A stretch of 64,000 nucleotides of DNA from Pseudomonas fluorescens (GCF_040448305.1 NZ_CP148752.1:4464001-4528000); one strand, 5' to 3'. Shown: positions 36,882 through 45,418, counted from the first letter of the stretch. The notes: generated from the letters alone by a model not told the origin. A program made the numbers and translations.

Positions 36882-37111
36882 CGCGCAGGTTCCTTGAGCA
36901 GCGTGTTCAATGCCGGCGATTTTCCGCCTTTGCGCAAAAAACAGAACTTGCGATTCTTGATGGTGACTATTGACTGAACCAATAGTGCGGCGGCGCCAGC
37001 ACCTGCCTCTGGCGCAAACTTACCGGTCAATGTCGAAAAAGCGGCTGTGCCGGGCGCCCACGGTTGATTACAGTGGCGACTGCCCTCAAAACCTGATCAA
37101 GGAACGAAACA

Positions 37112-37429
37112 ATGGTGACCTGCTACCTGAAATACGTGCTCGATCCCTACCAGCTCGACGCATTCGAGCACTACGGCAAGTTGTGGATTCCCCTGGTGGA
37201 AAAATTCGGCGGCCAGCACCACGGCTACTTTTTGCCCTCGGAGGGCGCCAACAATATCGCCCTGGCGCTGTTCACCTTCCCCAGCCTGGCCACGTACGAG
37301 CATTACCGGCAGCAATCGATGAACGATCCTGAGTGCATCGCCGCGTTCAAGTACGCCGAAGACAGGAAATTCATCCTCAGCTACGAGCGTTCATTCATGC
37401 GGCCGGTGTTTGGCGAACAGGATCGCTGA
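37112..37429 (+). CDS. NIPSNAP-family protein
   Basis: 105 residues forming a ferredoxin-like ABM fold. MVTCYLKYVLDPYQLDAFEHYGKLWIPLVEKFGGQHHGYFLPSEG is typical of bacterial NIPSNAP proteins. Function is not established; such proteins often occur near catabolic genes. AAGGAACGAAACAATG supports the start. It converges with the acetyltransferase gene two bases downstream. Confidence 0.88.
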   Translation: MVTCYLKYVLDPYQLDAFEHYGKLWIPLVEKFGGQHHGYFLPSEGANNIALALFTFPSLATYEHYRQQSMNDPECIAAFKYAEDRKFILSYERSFMRPVFGEQDR

Positions 37430-37430
37430 C

Positions 37431-37889
37431 TCAGTCTTTTTTCAGATCCAGGCAATAGGTGTAGTAACCGGGGTCGCGCACCCAGCCCAGGGATTCATAC
37501 AGGTGCTGGGCGGTGAGGTTGTCGGTGGCGGTTTCCAGGGTCATGCCTTTGCCGCCGGCCAGCTTCGCAAAATCCCGGGCGGTGTTCATCAGCAAGGTGC
37601 CGACGCCTTTGCCCCGGGCGGCAGGCGTGGTGAACAGATCACCGAGCAGCCAGGTGCGATGGGCATCGATCGAGGAAAAGGTCGGGAACAGCTGGACGAA
37701 GCCGAGGTTTTCGCCGTCGCTGTCCTGGGCAAGAAAAATCACCGAGTCATCCCGGGCGAGTCGTTCGGCGATGAAGGCGCGCGATTGCGAGAGGTTCGAC
37801 GGCTGCTTGTAGAACATCCGGTAGGCGTCAAACAAAGGTGCGATCTGGTCGATGTGCGATGCGTCGGCGCGCAGGGCCTGAATAGCCAT
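37431..37889 (-). CDS. GNAT-family N-acetyltransferase
   Basis: 152 residues from ATG 37889 (GGAG upstream). The acetyl-CoA-binding motif is LFTTPAARGKGVGTLLMNTARDFA (R/QxxGxG/A), followed by TLETATDNLTAQHLYESLGWVRDPGYYTY. Substrate unknown. Short convergent arrangement with the NIPSNAP gene. Confidence 0.9.
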   Translation of the reverse strand: MAIQALRADASHIDQIAPLFDAYRMFYKQPSNLSQSRAFIAERLARDDSVIFLAQDSDGENLGFVQLFPTFSSIDAHRTWLLGDLFTTPAARGKGVGTLLMNTARDFAKLAGGKGMTLETATDNLTAQHLYESLGWVRDPGYYTYCLDLKKD

Positions 37890-37979
37890 GAGGGTGCTCC
37901 ATTGGGGTCTCAAGGAATTACAGACTAGCAATGGCGACGTAACAGCAACGCACTATTTTCCTGAAAGCACCGTCGCCCC

Positions 37980-38070
37980 CTGTAGGAGCGAGCCTGCTCG
38001 CGATGAGGCCATCAGATTCAACAGTGAAGTTGACTGACAGACCGCTATCGCGAGCAGGCTCGCTCCTACA
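37980..38070. repeat. REP doublet
   Basis: TGTAGGAGCGAGCCTGCTCG and its complement lie between the acetyltransferase promoter and the 3' end of the GMC oxidoreductase gene. Confidence 0.9.
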
Positions 38071-38088
38071 TTGGATTGCGGGGTGTGG

Positions 38089-39792
38089 TCAGACGCGGAC
38101 GTTACGCCCCGGCAACGAAGTACGCTGGCTGCTTTCCCAGCCTTCCACCAACCCCACCGGCACATCCGCTGACGGCAACATCTGTGCGCCACGCACCAGA
38201 TCCGAGGCCCGCTCGGCAAGCATGATGGTCGGCGCATTGAGGTTGCCGTTCGGCTCGGTCGGGAACACCGACGAATCGATCACCCGCAGACCGGCGATGC
38301 CACGCACGCGCAACTCGGAATCGACCACCGCCATGTCGTCCTCGCCCATGCGGCACGAACCGCATGGATGGTAGGTGCTTTCCAGGTTGTCACGCACGAA
38401 GGCGTCGAGGTCTTCATCACTGGTCACCTGGGCGCCCGGGGCGATTTCGCCATCGCGGAAGCGGTCCATGGCTTTCTGGCCGATGATCTCGCGGGTCAGG
38501 CGAATGCAGCGGCGGAAGCCTTCGCGGTCCTCTTCCCGCTCCAGATAGTTGAAGCGGATTTCCGGATGCTCGTACGGGTCGGCCGAGCGTACTCGCACAT
38601 AGCCGCGACTTTTCGGCTTGTTCGGCCCGGTCAGCACCATGAAGCCATGGCCCTTGATCGGCTTGTTGCCGTCGTAGCGCATCGCTGCCGGCAGGAAGTG
38701 GAACTGGATGTCCGGCCAGCGCAAGCCCTTCTCGGAGCGGATGAAACCACCGGCCTCGAAGTGGTTGGTGGCGCCCAGGCCGTCCTTGAACAGCAGCCAG
38801 CGCAGACCGATCATCAGCTTGCTCAGCGGGTCCATCTTGTTGTTGAGGGTCACCGGCTCCTTGCAGCCGAACTGGATGTACACCTCGGCGTGATCCTGCA
38901 GGTTCTCCCCTACTCCCGGCAGGTCATGGCGTACGCCGATCCCGGCCTTGCGCAGGACGTCCGCCGGGCCGATGCCCGAGCGTTGCAGCAGGTGCGGCGA
39001 GCCGATCGGCCCGGACGAGATCAGCACTTCGCGGTTGCAATACACCTGGTGAGTCTGGCCACCGTGGTCATACATGACCCCCACCGCCCGCTTGCCTTCG
39101 AGGATTATCTGACGGGTCATCGCATGGGTGATCACCGTCAGGTTCGGACGGCCCATGGCCGGGCGCAGGTAGGCGTTGGCCGTGGAACAGCGCACGCCGT
39201 TCTTCACGGTCATGTGCATCGCGCCGAAACCTTCCTGCATGTAGCCGTTGCAGTCTTCGGTCTTGATGTAGCCCGCCTCCGCGCCGGCTTCGACCCAGGC
39301 ACCGTACAGCGGGTTTTTCATGTGGTTGCCGTTGGTGGTGTGCAGCGGCCCGGTCTGCCCGCGATAGCTGTCGCCACCCGACTCGTAGCTCTCGGCGCGC
39401 TTGAAGTACGGCAGGCAGTTGCGATAGCCCCAGCCTTCGGCACCCAGGGATTCCCACTCGTCAAAGTCCAGCGCATGGCCACGGATATACACCAGGCCGT
39501 TGATCGACGACGAACCGCCCAGCACCTTGCCCCGTGGGCAGTGAATGCGTCGGCCGTTGAGGTGGGTCTCCGGCTCGGTCTCGTAGCGCCAGTTGTACTT
39601 CTTGGTGTTCATCGGGATCGAGAATGCGCTCGGCATCTGGATCACTACGCTCTTGTCACTGCCGCCGAATTCCAGGACCAGCACCGAGGTGGCCGGGTCT
39701 TCGCTCAGGCGGTTGGCCAACACACAACCTGCCGAGCCTGCCCCAATGATGATGTAGTCGTATTTTTGCGTAGACATTCTTTGCGTGGTCAT
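38089..39792 (-). CDS. GMC-family FAD oxidoreductase (choline dehydrogenase-like)
   Basis: 567 residues from ATG 39792 (GGGAG six bases upstream); a second start at 39777 gives MSTQKYDYIIIG. FAD binding is by YIIIGAGSAGCVLANRLSEDP, and GMC signatures are PRGKVLGGSSSINGLVYIRG and SGIGPADVLRKAGI. The C-terminal catalytic His segment is STYHPCGSCRMGEDDMAVVD and then PNGNLNAPTIMLAE. It oxidises a primary alcohol; the substrate need not be choline here. It starts two bases after the NCS1 permease gene and is last in a leftward operon with ureohydrolase, ALDH and permease. Confidence 0.88.
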   Translation of the reverse strand: MTTQRMSTQKYDYIIIGAGSAGCVLANRLSEDPATSVLVLEFGGSDKSVVIQMPSAFSIPMNTKKYNWRYETEPETHLNGRRIHCPRGKVLGGSSSINGLVYIRGHALDFDEWESLGAEGWGYRNCLPYFKRAESYESGGDSYRGQTGPLHTTNGNHMKNPLYGAWVEAGAEAGYIKTEDCNGYMQEGFGAMHMTVKNGVRCSTANAYLRPAMGRPNLTVITHAMTRQIILEGKRAVGVMYDHGGQTHQVYCNREVLISSGPIGSPHLLQRSGIGPADVLRKAGIGVRHDLPGVGENLQDHAEVYIQFGCKEPVTLNNKMDPLSKLMIGLRWLLFKDGLGATNHFEAGGFIRSEKGLRWPDIQFHFLPAAMRYDGNKPIKGHGFMVLTGPNKPKSRGYVRVRSADPYEHPEIRFNYLEREEDREGFRRCIRLTREIIGQKAMDRFRDGEIAPGAQVTSDEDLDAFVRDNLESTYHPCGSCRMGEDDMAVVDSELRVRGIAGLRVIDSSVFPTEPNGNLNAPTIMLAERASDLVRGAQMLPSADVPVGLVEGWESSQRTSLPGRNVRV

Positions 39793-39794
39793 GA

Positions 39795-41369
39795 CTATCT
39801 CCCGACCGTCGATTCAGTGAAAACCGGCACTGGCTGCTGTTTGTGGGTCAGCGTGTCACCGGTGGTGTATTGCGGGGAGTTTTTCTCGATCTGCTGGATC
39901 ACCGCCTCCTCGCGCTTGAGATCGATCGAGCGGCTCAGCCAGTAGTACGCCACGCCCGACACGATCAGCCCGACCAGCCAGGCGATGTCGATGCTGCCCA
40001 GCGCCTTGGCGAGCGGGCCGACATACACCTCGCGTTGTTCAACGCCGTCGTAGATGTAGAAGAACGGGATCATCGAGATAAAACCGATCGCATAGGCGGC
40101 GATACCGCGCAGTCCCCAGCTGCCGTAGATGTTGCCGTGGGGCATGAAGAAGTGCGGGATGGCGTAGCGGCCCTTGCGCACGAAGAAGTAGTCGGTGAGG
40201 TTGACCGAGGTCCAGGGCACCAGGAAGTACAGCATCACCACCAGGTAGATCCCCAGCACCGACAAGCCTTTGCCGGAACTCTGGATGCTCAGGGCCACGC
40301 CCAGTTGCAGCAGGATCACGAAGCCGATGGCCAGGATGCGTGCCTTGCGGGTGGGTTCGATGTGCTTGATCGAGTCGACGCAGGTCAGCGTGGTCAGCTT
40401 GGCACTGTAGATGTTCATCGCGATCACCGGCAGGAACGCCAGGATGGTGACCACCACCACTGCCGTGCCCACCAGCGGCGACACGGTGTTGCCGACTTGC
40501 CCGAGGGCGACCAGCACGTCAGTGGAGTGCAGGTGATCGGCCAGCCAGCCACCCACGGAAATCATCCACGCACCGGACAGCGACGCCCCGAGGAACACCA
40601 CCGCGATCAGTTTGCCGCTGGAGGTGTTTTTCGGCAGGTAGCGCGAGTAGTCCGACACATAAGGCGCATAGGCGATGTTGTAGCTGGCGGCCGCCGCAAA
40701 CTGCGCGATGAAACCGGTCCAGTTGAAACCCAGCGGTTCCCGGGCCACTTCGCCTTCCGCGAGTGCCGGCAGCACCGCATCCGGCACCCAGCCCATCACC
40801 ACCGCCACGGTCACCAGGCCGTACAGCGGCAACGACAGGTATAACGCCCATTTGAAGCTGCGGTGCATCCAGTCATGGCCGAGAATCGCCAGCACCGCCG
40901 CCGGGATGGTCACCGCCACCGCGATCACCGCCGGGTTGAACCCGAACAGCGTATGCAGCCCCTGCATCATCAGCACCAGGTTGACGATGTTGAAGCCGGC
41001 GAACACGAACAGCGTTGCGAGCAGTACCAAAATCACCCCGCGATAACCGAACTGTGCACGGGACTGGATCATTTGCGGCAGGCCGAGGTGCGGGCCCTGG
41101 GAGCCGTGGAACGCCATGAACAGCGTGCCGAACATGATGCCCAGCGTGCCGGCCAGCGTGGTCCAGAGCGCGGTCAGGCCGACGCTTGGGCCGACGAAGC
41201 CGATGGTCATGGTGAAGAAGGTGAAATTGCCGAGGAACCAGAACGGGCCCTGACTGGCCAGCTTGTCGGTGCGCTCGTTCTCGGGGATGAAGTCAATCGA
41301 ATGCCCCTCGACGACGGATTTTTCGTCGAGGCTGGACACGCTCGGGGCGGACTTGGCGTTAGTGTTCAT
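39795..41369 (-). CDS. NCS1-family permease (first of three)
   Basis: 524 residues, about twelve membrane segments. SIDFIPENERTDKLASQGPFWFLGNFTFFT, GSQGPHLGLPQMIQSRAQFGYRG and SYNIAYAPYVSDYSRYLPKNTS are NCS1 (nucleobase:cation symporter 1) signatures. It is a close relative of the permease at 62402 (nearly identical motifs). Substrates of the family are nucleobases, hydantoins, allantoin and similar; with a ureohydrolase in the operon a guanidino compound is possible. It is followed directly by the GMC gene and preceded, across a REP, by the ALDH gene. Confidence 0.9.
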   Translation of the reverse strand: MNTNAKSAPSVSSLDEKSVVEGHSIDFIPENERTDKLASQGPFWFLGNFTFFTMTIGFVGPSVGLTALWTTLAGTLGIMFGTLFMAFHGSQGPHLGLPQMIQSRAQFGYRGVILVLLATLFVFAGFNIVNLVLMMQGLHTLFGFNPAVIAVAVTIPAAVLAILGHDWMHRSFKWALYLSLPLYGLVTVAVVMGWVPDAVLPALAEGEVAREPLGFNWTGFIAQFAAAASYNIAYAPYVSDYSRYLPKNTSSGKLIAVVFLGASLSGAWMISVGGWLADHLHSTDVLVALGQVGNTVSPLVGTAVVVVTILAFLPVIAMNIYSAKLTTLTCVDSIKHIEPTRKARILAIGFVILLQLGVALSIQSSGKGLSVLGIYLVVMLYFLVPWTSVNLTDYFFVRKGRYAIPHFFMPHGNIYGSWGLRGIAAYAIGFISMIPFFYIYDGVEQREVYVGPLAKALGSIDIAWLVGLIVSGVAYYWLSRSIDLKREEAVIQQIEKNSPQYTTGDTLTHKQQPVPVFTESTVGR

Positions 41370-41488
41370 GATGGACTCTTATTGTTGGAAGATCATGACG
41401 AGATAACCGCGTTCTTTCGGGTGAACGACTCCCACAGGGATTGAGTCAGTTGCCCGTGCCTACCTGGCGTTGTTGCTGGAATCGAAAA

Positions 41489-41582
41489 CCTGTGGGAGCG
41501 AGCTTGCTCGCGATGGGGGCGTGACATGCAGCATTGATGTTGACTGACAGTCCGCTATCGCGAGCAAGCTCGCTCCCACAGG
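41489..41582. repeat. REP doublet between permease and ALDH genes
   Basis: CCTGTGGGAGCGAGCTTGCT and its complement lie in the 246-base gap within a likely operon and may uncouple mRNA levels of its two halves. Confidence 0.88.
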
Positions 41583-41615
41583 GATTGCATTGTTCCTTGT
41601 CTTAACTGATCAGCG

Positions 41616-43127
41616 TCAGCTTGGCAGCGTGATCCACACCGCCTTGGTTTCGAGCAGGTAGTCGAGCTGCTCGGCGCCCAGGTCCTTGCCGAATCCGGAC
41701 TGTTTGTAGCCACCGAACGGCATCGACGGATCGAGGGTGCCGTGGGCGTTGACGTAGACCGAGCCTGCTTTCAAGCGTGGGATCAGGCTGTGCACCTTGC
41801 CCAAGTCGTTGGAATACAGCGCCGCCGCCAGGCCGTAAGGCGAATCGTTGGCCAGGGCCAGCGCTTCTTCCTCGTCATCGAACGGTGCGGTGACCAGCAC
41901 CGGGCCGAAGATTTCTTCCTGGACAATGCGCATGTCGTTTCGGCAATTGGCAAAGATGGTCGGCTCGACGAAGAAGCCTGGGCCATCGATCGGTTGGCCG
42001 CCGTAGACCAGTTCGGCGCCTTCGGCCTTGCCGGTTTCGATGTACTCGGTCACGCGCTGCTTTTGCAGGGCCGAAACCAGCGGGCCGATGAAGCAATCAG
42101 GATCCAGGCCCGGGGCCATTTTCAGGGTGCGCGTGTAGGCGATCAGCTCACGCAGGAATTCGTCGTAGACACTGCTATGAATATAGGCCCGTGTACCGGC
42201 GTCGCATACCTGCCCGGAGTTGAAAAACACGCCGTTGGCGACCGCTTGGGCGGCGGCCGGGATGTCGGCGTCGGCGCAGACGATGACCGGTGATTTACCA
42301 CCGAGTTCGAGGGTCAGGCGCTTCATGTCATCCAGCGCTGCGCGGCCGACAGTCTGGCCGACCGGGGTCGAGCCGGTGAAGGTCAGTTTGTCGATGCCCG
42401 GGTGGGTGGCCATGGCCGCACCGACCACGCTGCCGCGCCCGGTGACGATGTTGATCACGCCATCCGGAATGCCCGCTTCCTGCACCAGTTCAGCGAAACG
42501 CAGGGCCGACAACGAAGTCAGTTCGGCGGGCTTGACCACCACGGTGCAACCGGTCGCCAGCGCCGCGCCGAGCTTCCAGGCCATGGTTTGCAGCGGGAAG
42601 TTCCACGGCACGATGGCGCCGACTACGCCTACCGCTTCCTTGCGGGTATAGGCAAGGTAATTGCCCGGCAGCGAAGGTTCGACGGTACGGCCATGCAGCT
42701 TGGTGGCCCAGCCGGCGAAGTAACGCAGGGTATCGACGGTGCCCTGGATGTCCACGTCCTTGGCGAAGGCAACCGATTTGCCCATGTCGATGGATTCGAT
42801 TTCCGCCAGTTCCGCAGCGTTCTGCTCGATCAGGTCGGCCAGGCGCTGCATCATGCGCTCGCGTTCGGCCGGTTTGGCCTGGCGCCAGGCGCCGCCGTCG
42901 AACTGCGCGCGGGCGGCTTGCACGGCGCGGTCCAGGTCATCGGTGGTGCCCATGGGAATGCGGGTGATCAGGCCTTCGGTCGAAGGTTCGATCACATCGG
43001 AGGTCTGGCCATCGCTGGCTTCGACCCAGGCGCCGCCGATGAACATTTTCTGGACCTTGCCGAGGAAGGTCTGGGTGGCTTCGCTGACGCCGAATTTTTG
43101 CAGGTAACTTTTGACGATCGTGTCCAT
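41616..43127 (-). CDS. NAD(P)-dependent aldehyde dehydrogenase
   Basis: 503 residues. VPWNFPLQTMAWKLGAALATGCTVVVKPAE, catalytic Glu274 in LTLELGGKSP and Cys308 in FFNSGQVCDAG identify a full-length ALDH (betaine/aminobutyraldehyde-like class). It could act after the GMC alcohol oxidase of the same cluster. AGAGAGAATAAAAATG gives a good start. The gene lies 53 bases downstream of the ureohydrolase gene. Confidence 0.92.
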   Translation of the reverse strand: MDTIVKSYLQKFGVSEATQTFLGKVQKMFIGGAWVEASDGQTSDVIEPSTEGLITRIPMGTTDDLDRAVQAARAQFDGGAWRQAKPAERERMMQRLADLIEQNAAELAEIESIDMGKSVAFAKDVDIQGTVDTLRYFAGWATKLHGRTVEPSLPGNYLAYTRKEAVGVVGAIVPWNFPLQTMAWKLGAALATGCTVVVKPAELTSLSALRFAELVQEAGIPDGVINIVTGRGSVVGAAMATHPGIDKLTFTGSTPVGQTVGRAALDDMKRLTLELGGKSPVIVCADADIPAAAQAVANGVFFNSGQVCDAGTRAYIHSSVYDEFLRELIAYTRTLKMAPGLDPDCFIGPLVSALQKQRVTEYIETGKAEGAELVYGGQPIDGPGFFVEPTIFANCRNDMRIVQEEIFGPVLVTAPFDDEEEALALANDSPYGLAAALYSNDLGKVHSLIPRLKAGSVYVNAHGTLDPSMPFGGYKQSGFGKDLGAEQLDYLLETKAVWITLPS

Positions 43128-43180
43128 TTTTATTCTCTCTGCCCGGCAGTCAGAGCCTGCCGGGTCACTGGTTTCGATGA

Positions 43181-44182
43181 TCAGGCTGATGCGGTTTCGC
43201 TCTCGGCGGCCGCCCGCACCTTGCCACGCTCGTGGAAGATGAAACCGATGCTGTTGAGCAGCAGTTGCGCGGCCAGGATCGAGGTCATGCCGGTCGGGTC
43301 GTAGACCGGCGCCACTTCCACCAGGTCCATGCCGACGATGTTGCCTTTGCTGCGCTTGGCCAGGGCCTGGATGATTTCCAGCACTTCGTAGTAGAGGAAG
43401 CCGCCGTGGCTCGGGGTGCCGGTGCCGGGGGCGATGGACGGGTCGAAACCGTCGATGTCGATGGTGATGTAGTAGTTGATGTTCTGCGGGATCAGCGCCA
43501 AAACACCTTCGACGCCAAGGCGACGCACGTCACGCACCGAGAGGATTTTCGAACCGGCTTCATGGGCCGCTTCGTAGTCATCGCGGTTGGACGACGACAC
43601 GTTGCGGATGCCCATCTGGGTCATGCCGACGATGTGGTTCATTTCCGAAGCACGGCGCAGCGGGTTGCCGTGGCCGTAGCGAACACCGTGGCGTTCGTCG
43701 ACGAAATCCAGGTGCGCATCGAAGTGGATGATGTGGATCGGGCCGCGGCCTTCGAAGGCCTTGATCACTGGCGCGTGAACCGAGTGGTCACCGCCGAGCA
43801 CCACCGGCATCACGCCGGCATCGAGGATCTTGCGCACGGCGTATTCGGTGTTCTTGTTGCTGGTGGCCATGTCGGTGTGGACGATGTCGGCATCACCGAC
43901 GTCGACCATGCGCACGTCCGATGCGGTGAGGTACATCACGTCATCTTCGTGGTCGTAGGCGCCGGCGTGGCCGAAGGAAAACAGCGTCGATGCTTCGCGA
44001 ATCCCGCGTGGTCCGAAGCGTGCGCCGGAGCGCCACTGGGTGCCCATGTCGTTGGGCACGCCGAGCACCGCAACGTCGGCATCCAGTGCATCCCAATCGG
44101 TGCACACCGGGGATTTGCCAAAGGTGCAATGACCCACGAATGGCAGGTTCAGGCGACCGGATTCATAACCGTTGTTCGACAT
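43181..44182 (-). CDS. Agmatinase/guanidino-acid ureohydrolase
   Basis: 333 residues from ATG 44182. Mn-binding residues of the arginase fold are complete: His133 in LGGDHSVHAP, Asp155/His157/Asp159 in FDAHLDF, and Asp242/Asp244 in IDIDGFDPSIAPGTGTPSHGG. It removes urea from agmatine or a related guanidino compound. From memory the sequence does not resemble the guanidinobutyrase or guanidinopropionase of P. aeruginosa closely, so the substrate is open. First gene of the leftward operon; divergent from the regulator remnant at 44334, with a LysR operator-like site between. Confidence 0.88.
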   Translation of the reverse strand: MSNNGYESGRLNLPFVGHCTFGKSPVCTDWDALDADVAVLGVPNDMGTQWRSGARFGPRGIREASTLFSFGHAGAYDHEDDVMYLTASDVRMVDVGDADIVHTDMATSNKNTEYAVRKILDAGVMPVVLGGDHSVHAPVIKAFEGRGPIHIIHFDAHLDFVDERHGVRYGHGNPLRRASEMNHIVGMTQMGIRNVSSSNRDDYEAAHEAGSKILSVRDVRRLGVEGVLALIPQNINYYITIDIDGFDPSIAPGTGTPSHGGFLYYEVLEIIQALAKRSKGNIVGMDLVEVAPVYDPTGMTSILAAQLLLNSIGFIFHERGKVRAAAESETASA

Positions 44183-44294
44183 TTCTAGCCTCTCCACTTC
44201 TTGTTATCGGCTTGACGGACTGCAAGGCGACCGCCGTTGGAAAGACTATGGGCGCAGGTTTTCGTGGAAAAAATGCTAAACATCAGATACTCAT

Positions 44295-44309
44295 ATCGGT
44301 ATTCCCGAT
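44295..44309. promoter_or_regulatory. LysR-type operator candidate (T-N11-A)
   Basis: ATCGG-TATTC-CCGAT is a perfect 5-bp inverted repeat with the T-N11-A form of LysR boxes, in the 151-base gap between the ureohydrolase gene and the native start of its regulator gene. It has stayed with the operon while the working regulator gene now starts 2.7 kb away. Confidence 0.55.
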
Positions 44310-44333
44310 GCATCCCCATGCCGGAGGTCCAAG

Positions 44334-44423
44334 ATGATCCAGCTGCACGATGTCGACCTGAAGCCACGCAAAATTACTCACAGAACTGTTGAAGAACGTG
44401 AGTTCCTGGGAATCTACAGTTAA
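44334..44423 (+). pseudogene. Displaced 5' end of the LysR regulator gene
   Basis: ATG ATC CAG CTG ... encodes MIQLHDVDLK, the same first ten residues as the regulator gene at 47052, behind a good GGAGG ribosome-binding site. From 44364 the sequence is unrelated and runs to a stop after 29 codons. The ten codons differ from the 47052 copy at four bases (G/C-rich codons here). This is the native start left behind at the left end of the inserted element. Confidence 0.8.
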
Positions 44424-44429
44424 AGCCAT

Positions 44430-44711
44430 TTAGAACAGGACATTCAGCTTGTTGTTAGCGGTGTTCAGTGTGGCCATTACTCTTACAGCGCGTTCGCCGT
44501 AAAATTTCTGGACAATGCCGTCATATACACAAAGTACACGCCCCTCCTCTGACGAGTATGAACTACCGCTATCTATCAACACCAAATTGAACACTTCATA
44601 GCTTCGTGTGATGTCTGGCCTGAGCTTCTTGCAAATAGCTTCGTGGCCAGGTTCGTCAGCAATTGCCATAAATGGCACAAGCAGGATCAGTGGGGCAAGT
44701 AGCTTTTTCAA
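44430..44711 (-). CDS. Secreted Cys-pair protein, paralogue A
   Basis: 93 residues, starting at TTG 44711 (GAGG nine bases upstream). Signal peptide MKKLLAPLILLVPFMAIA. The mature protein has two Cys, in AICKKLRPDI and VLCVYDGIVQ, and ends GERAVRVMATLNTANNKLNVLF. It aligns along its length with the two proteins encoded just upstream. Family unknown. The cysteines probably form a disulfide in the periplasm. Codon use is A/T-rich relative to the host, marking it as cargo of the element. Confidence 0.7.
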   Translation of the reverse strand: MKKLLAPLILLVPFMAIADEPGHEAICKKLRPDITRSYEVFNLVLIDSGSSYSSEEGRVLCVYDGIVQKFYGERAVRVMATLNTANNKLNVLF

Positions 44712-44721
44712 TCTGCCATCC

Positions 44722-44994
44722 TCAACGAACTTCGACTGTAAACCTTTTGTTTTCTGTATTCAGCAGTGCAACGAGCATTACGGCCCTATCGCCCCAAACC
44801 TCTTTTACAACGGCACTGTAGATACAATTCACCAAAAACTCTGACACCTGTGGATTGCCAGCAGGCTGCCATACCACTTTGTCTACGTCATAGTTTTCGA
44901 CGATATTTGGTATCAGTTTATTGCAGGCACTATTCGTAGCCGCCACCGCAGATAGTGGAGTCAGCAGTGCAAGTAATGCTAGAAACGTTTTCAG
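44722..44994 (-). CDS. Secreted Cys-pair protein, paralogue B
   Basis: 90 residues if translation starts at CTG 44994, which has GGAG at good spacing and stands exactly where its paralogue has GTG; this restores a signal peptide (KTFLALLALLTPLSAVA). A GTG at 44946 would give 74 residues without one. Two Cys occur in SACNKLIPNI and VNCIYSAVVK, and the C-terminus is GDRAVMLVALLNTENKRFTVEVR. Ten bases separate it from paralogue A. Function unknown. Confidence 0.65.
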   Translation of the reverse strand: MKTFLALLALLTPLSAVAATNSACNKLIPNIVENYDVDKVVWQPAGNPQVSEFLVNCIYSAVVKEVWGDRAVMLVALLNTENKRFTVEVR

Positions 44995-45032
44995 TTTGTT
45001 TCTCCAGGCAGAGTGCGCAATGAGGGGATCAG

Positions 45033-45329
45033 TTACATGAATTCAACAGTGAACGTCTTCGCTGCCGTGTCTACATCTACGTAAACCGCTACGGCAATAC
45101 TATTGTTGATTACCGCAAGGTCGGGATGGTACGCAGCAGTATACAAACAATGAATAATAGGCACCTCATCCTTTGACAGCACAACCCCCGAGGGTGTCAA
45201 AGCAATATTGGATAGGGGATAGCCCTTTTGAATATCAGGAATGAGCACCTGACAAAGCTTCTCTACCTTGTTTTCTGCCATAGCGGATAGAGGTACGAGT
45301 AGTGCAAATATTGCTAGAAGCTTTTTCAC
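45033..45329 (-). CDS. Secreted Cys-pair protein, paralogue C
   Basis: 98 residues from GTG 45329, preceded by TTGGAGAAACACA; an upstream in-frame start lacks a signal peptide at its N-terminus. Signal peptide MKKLLAIFALLVPLSAMA. Cys pair in KLCQVLIPDI and IHCLYTAAYH; the C-terminus IAVAVYVDVDTAAKTFTVEFM corresponds to the VALLNTENKRFTVEVR end of paralogue B. It is the most divergent of the three. Presumably first gene of a three-gene leftward transcription unit. Confidence 0.7.
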   Translation of the reverse strand: MKKLLAIFALLVPLSAMAENKVEKLCQVLIPDIQKGYPLSNIALTPSGVVLSKDEVPIIHCLYTAAYHPDLAVINNSIAVAVYVDVDTAAKTFTVEFM

Positions 45330-45418
45330 TGTGTTTCTCCAATTTCGTTTGATCACCAAATACAGACACTTAAACTACATGGACCTAATAGCGTACCTGC
45401 CAGTTGTAGTGTTGTAGT

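Noticed and set aside
38368..39945. 525-codon open frame on the plus strand opposite the GMC oxidoreductase gene
   Set aside because: It is a codon-bias shadow: His/Arg/Gly/Val-rich translation without domains, while the minus strand carries full GMC motifs.
44183..44333. Possible guanidine riboswitch ahead of the ureohydrolase gene
   Set aside because: No ykkC-type paired helices or ACGR loops were found; the only structured element is a short LysR-box palindrome.
44334..44423. Interpretation of MIQLHDVDLK... as an independent 29-residue gene
   Set aside because: Its first ten codons match the start of the LysR gene at 47052 and the rest is element sequence, so it is a displaced gene fragment.
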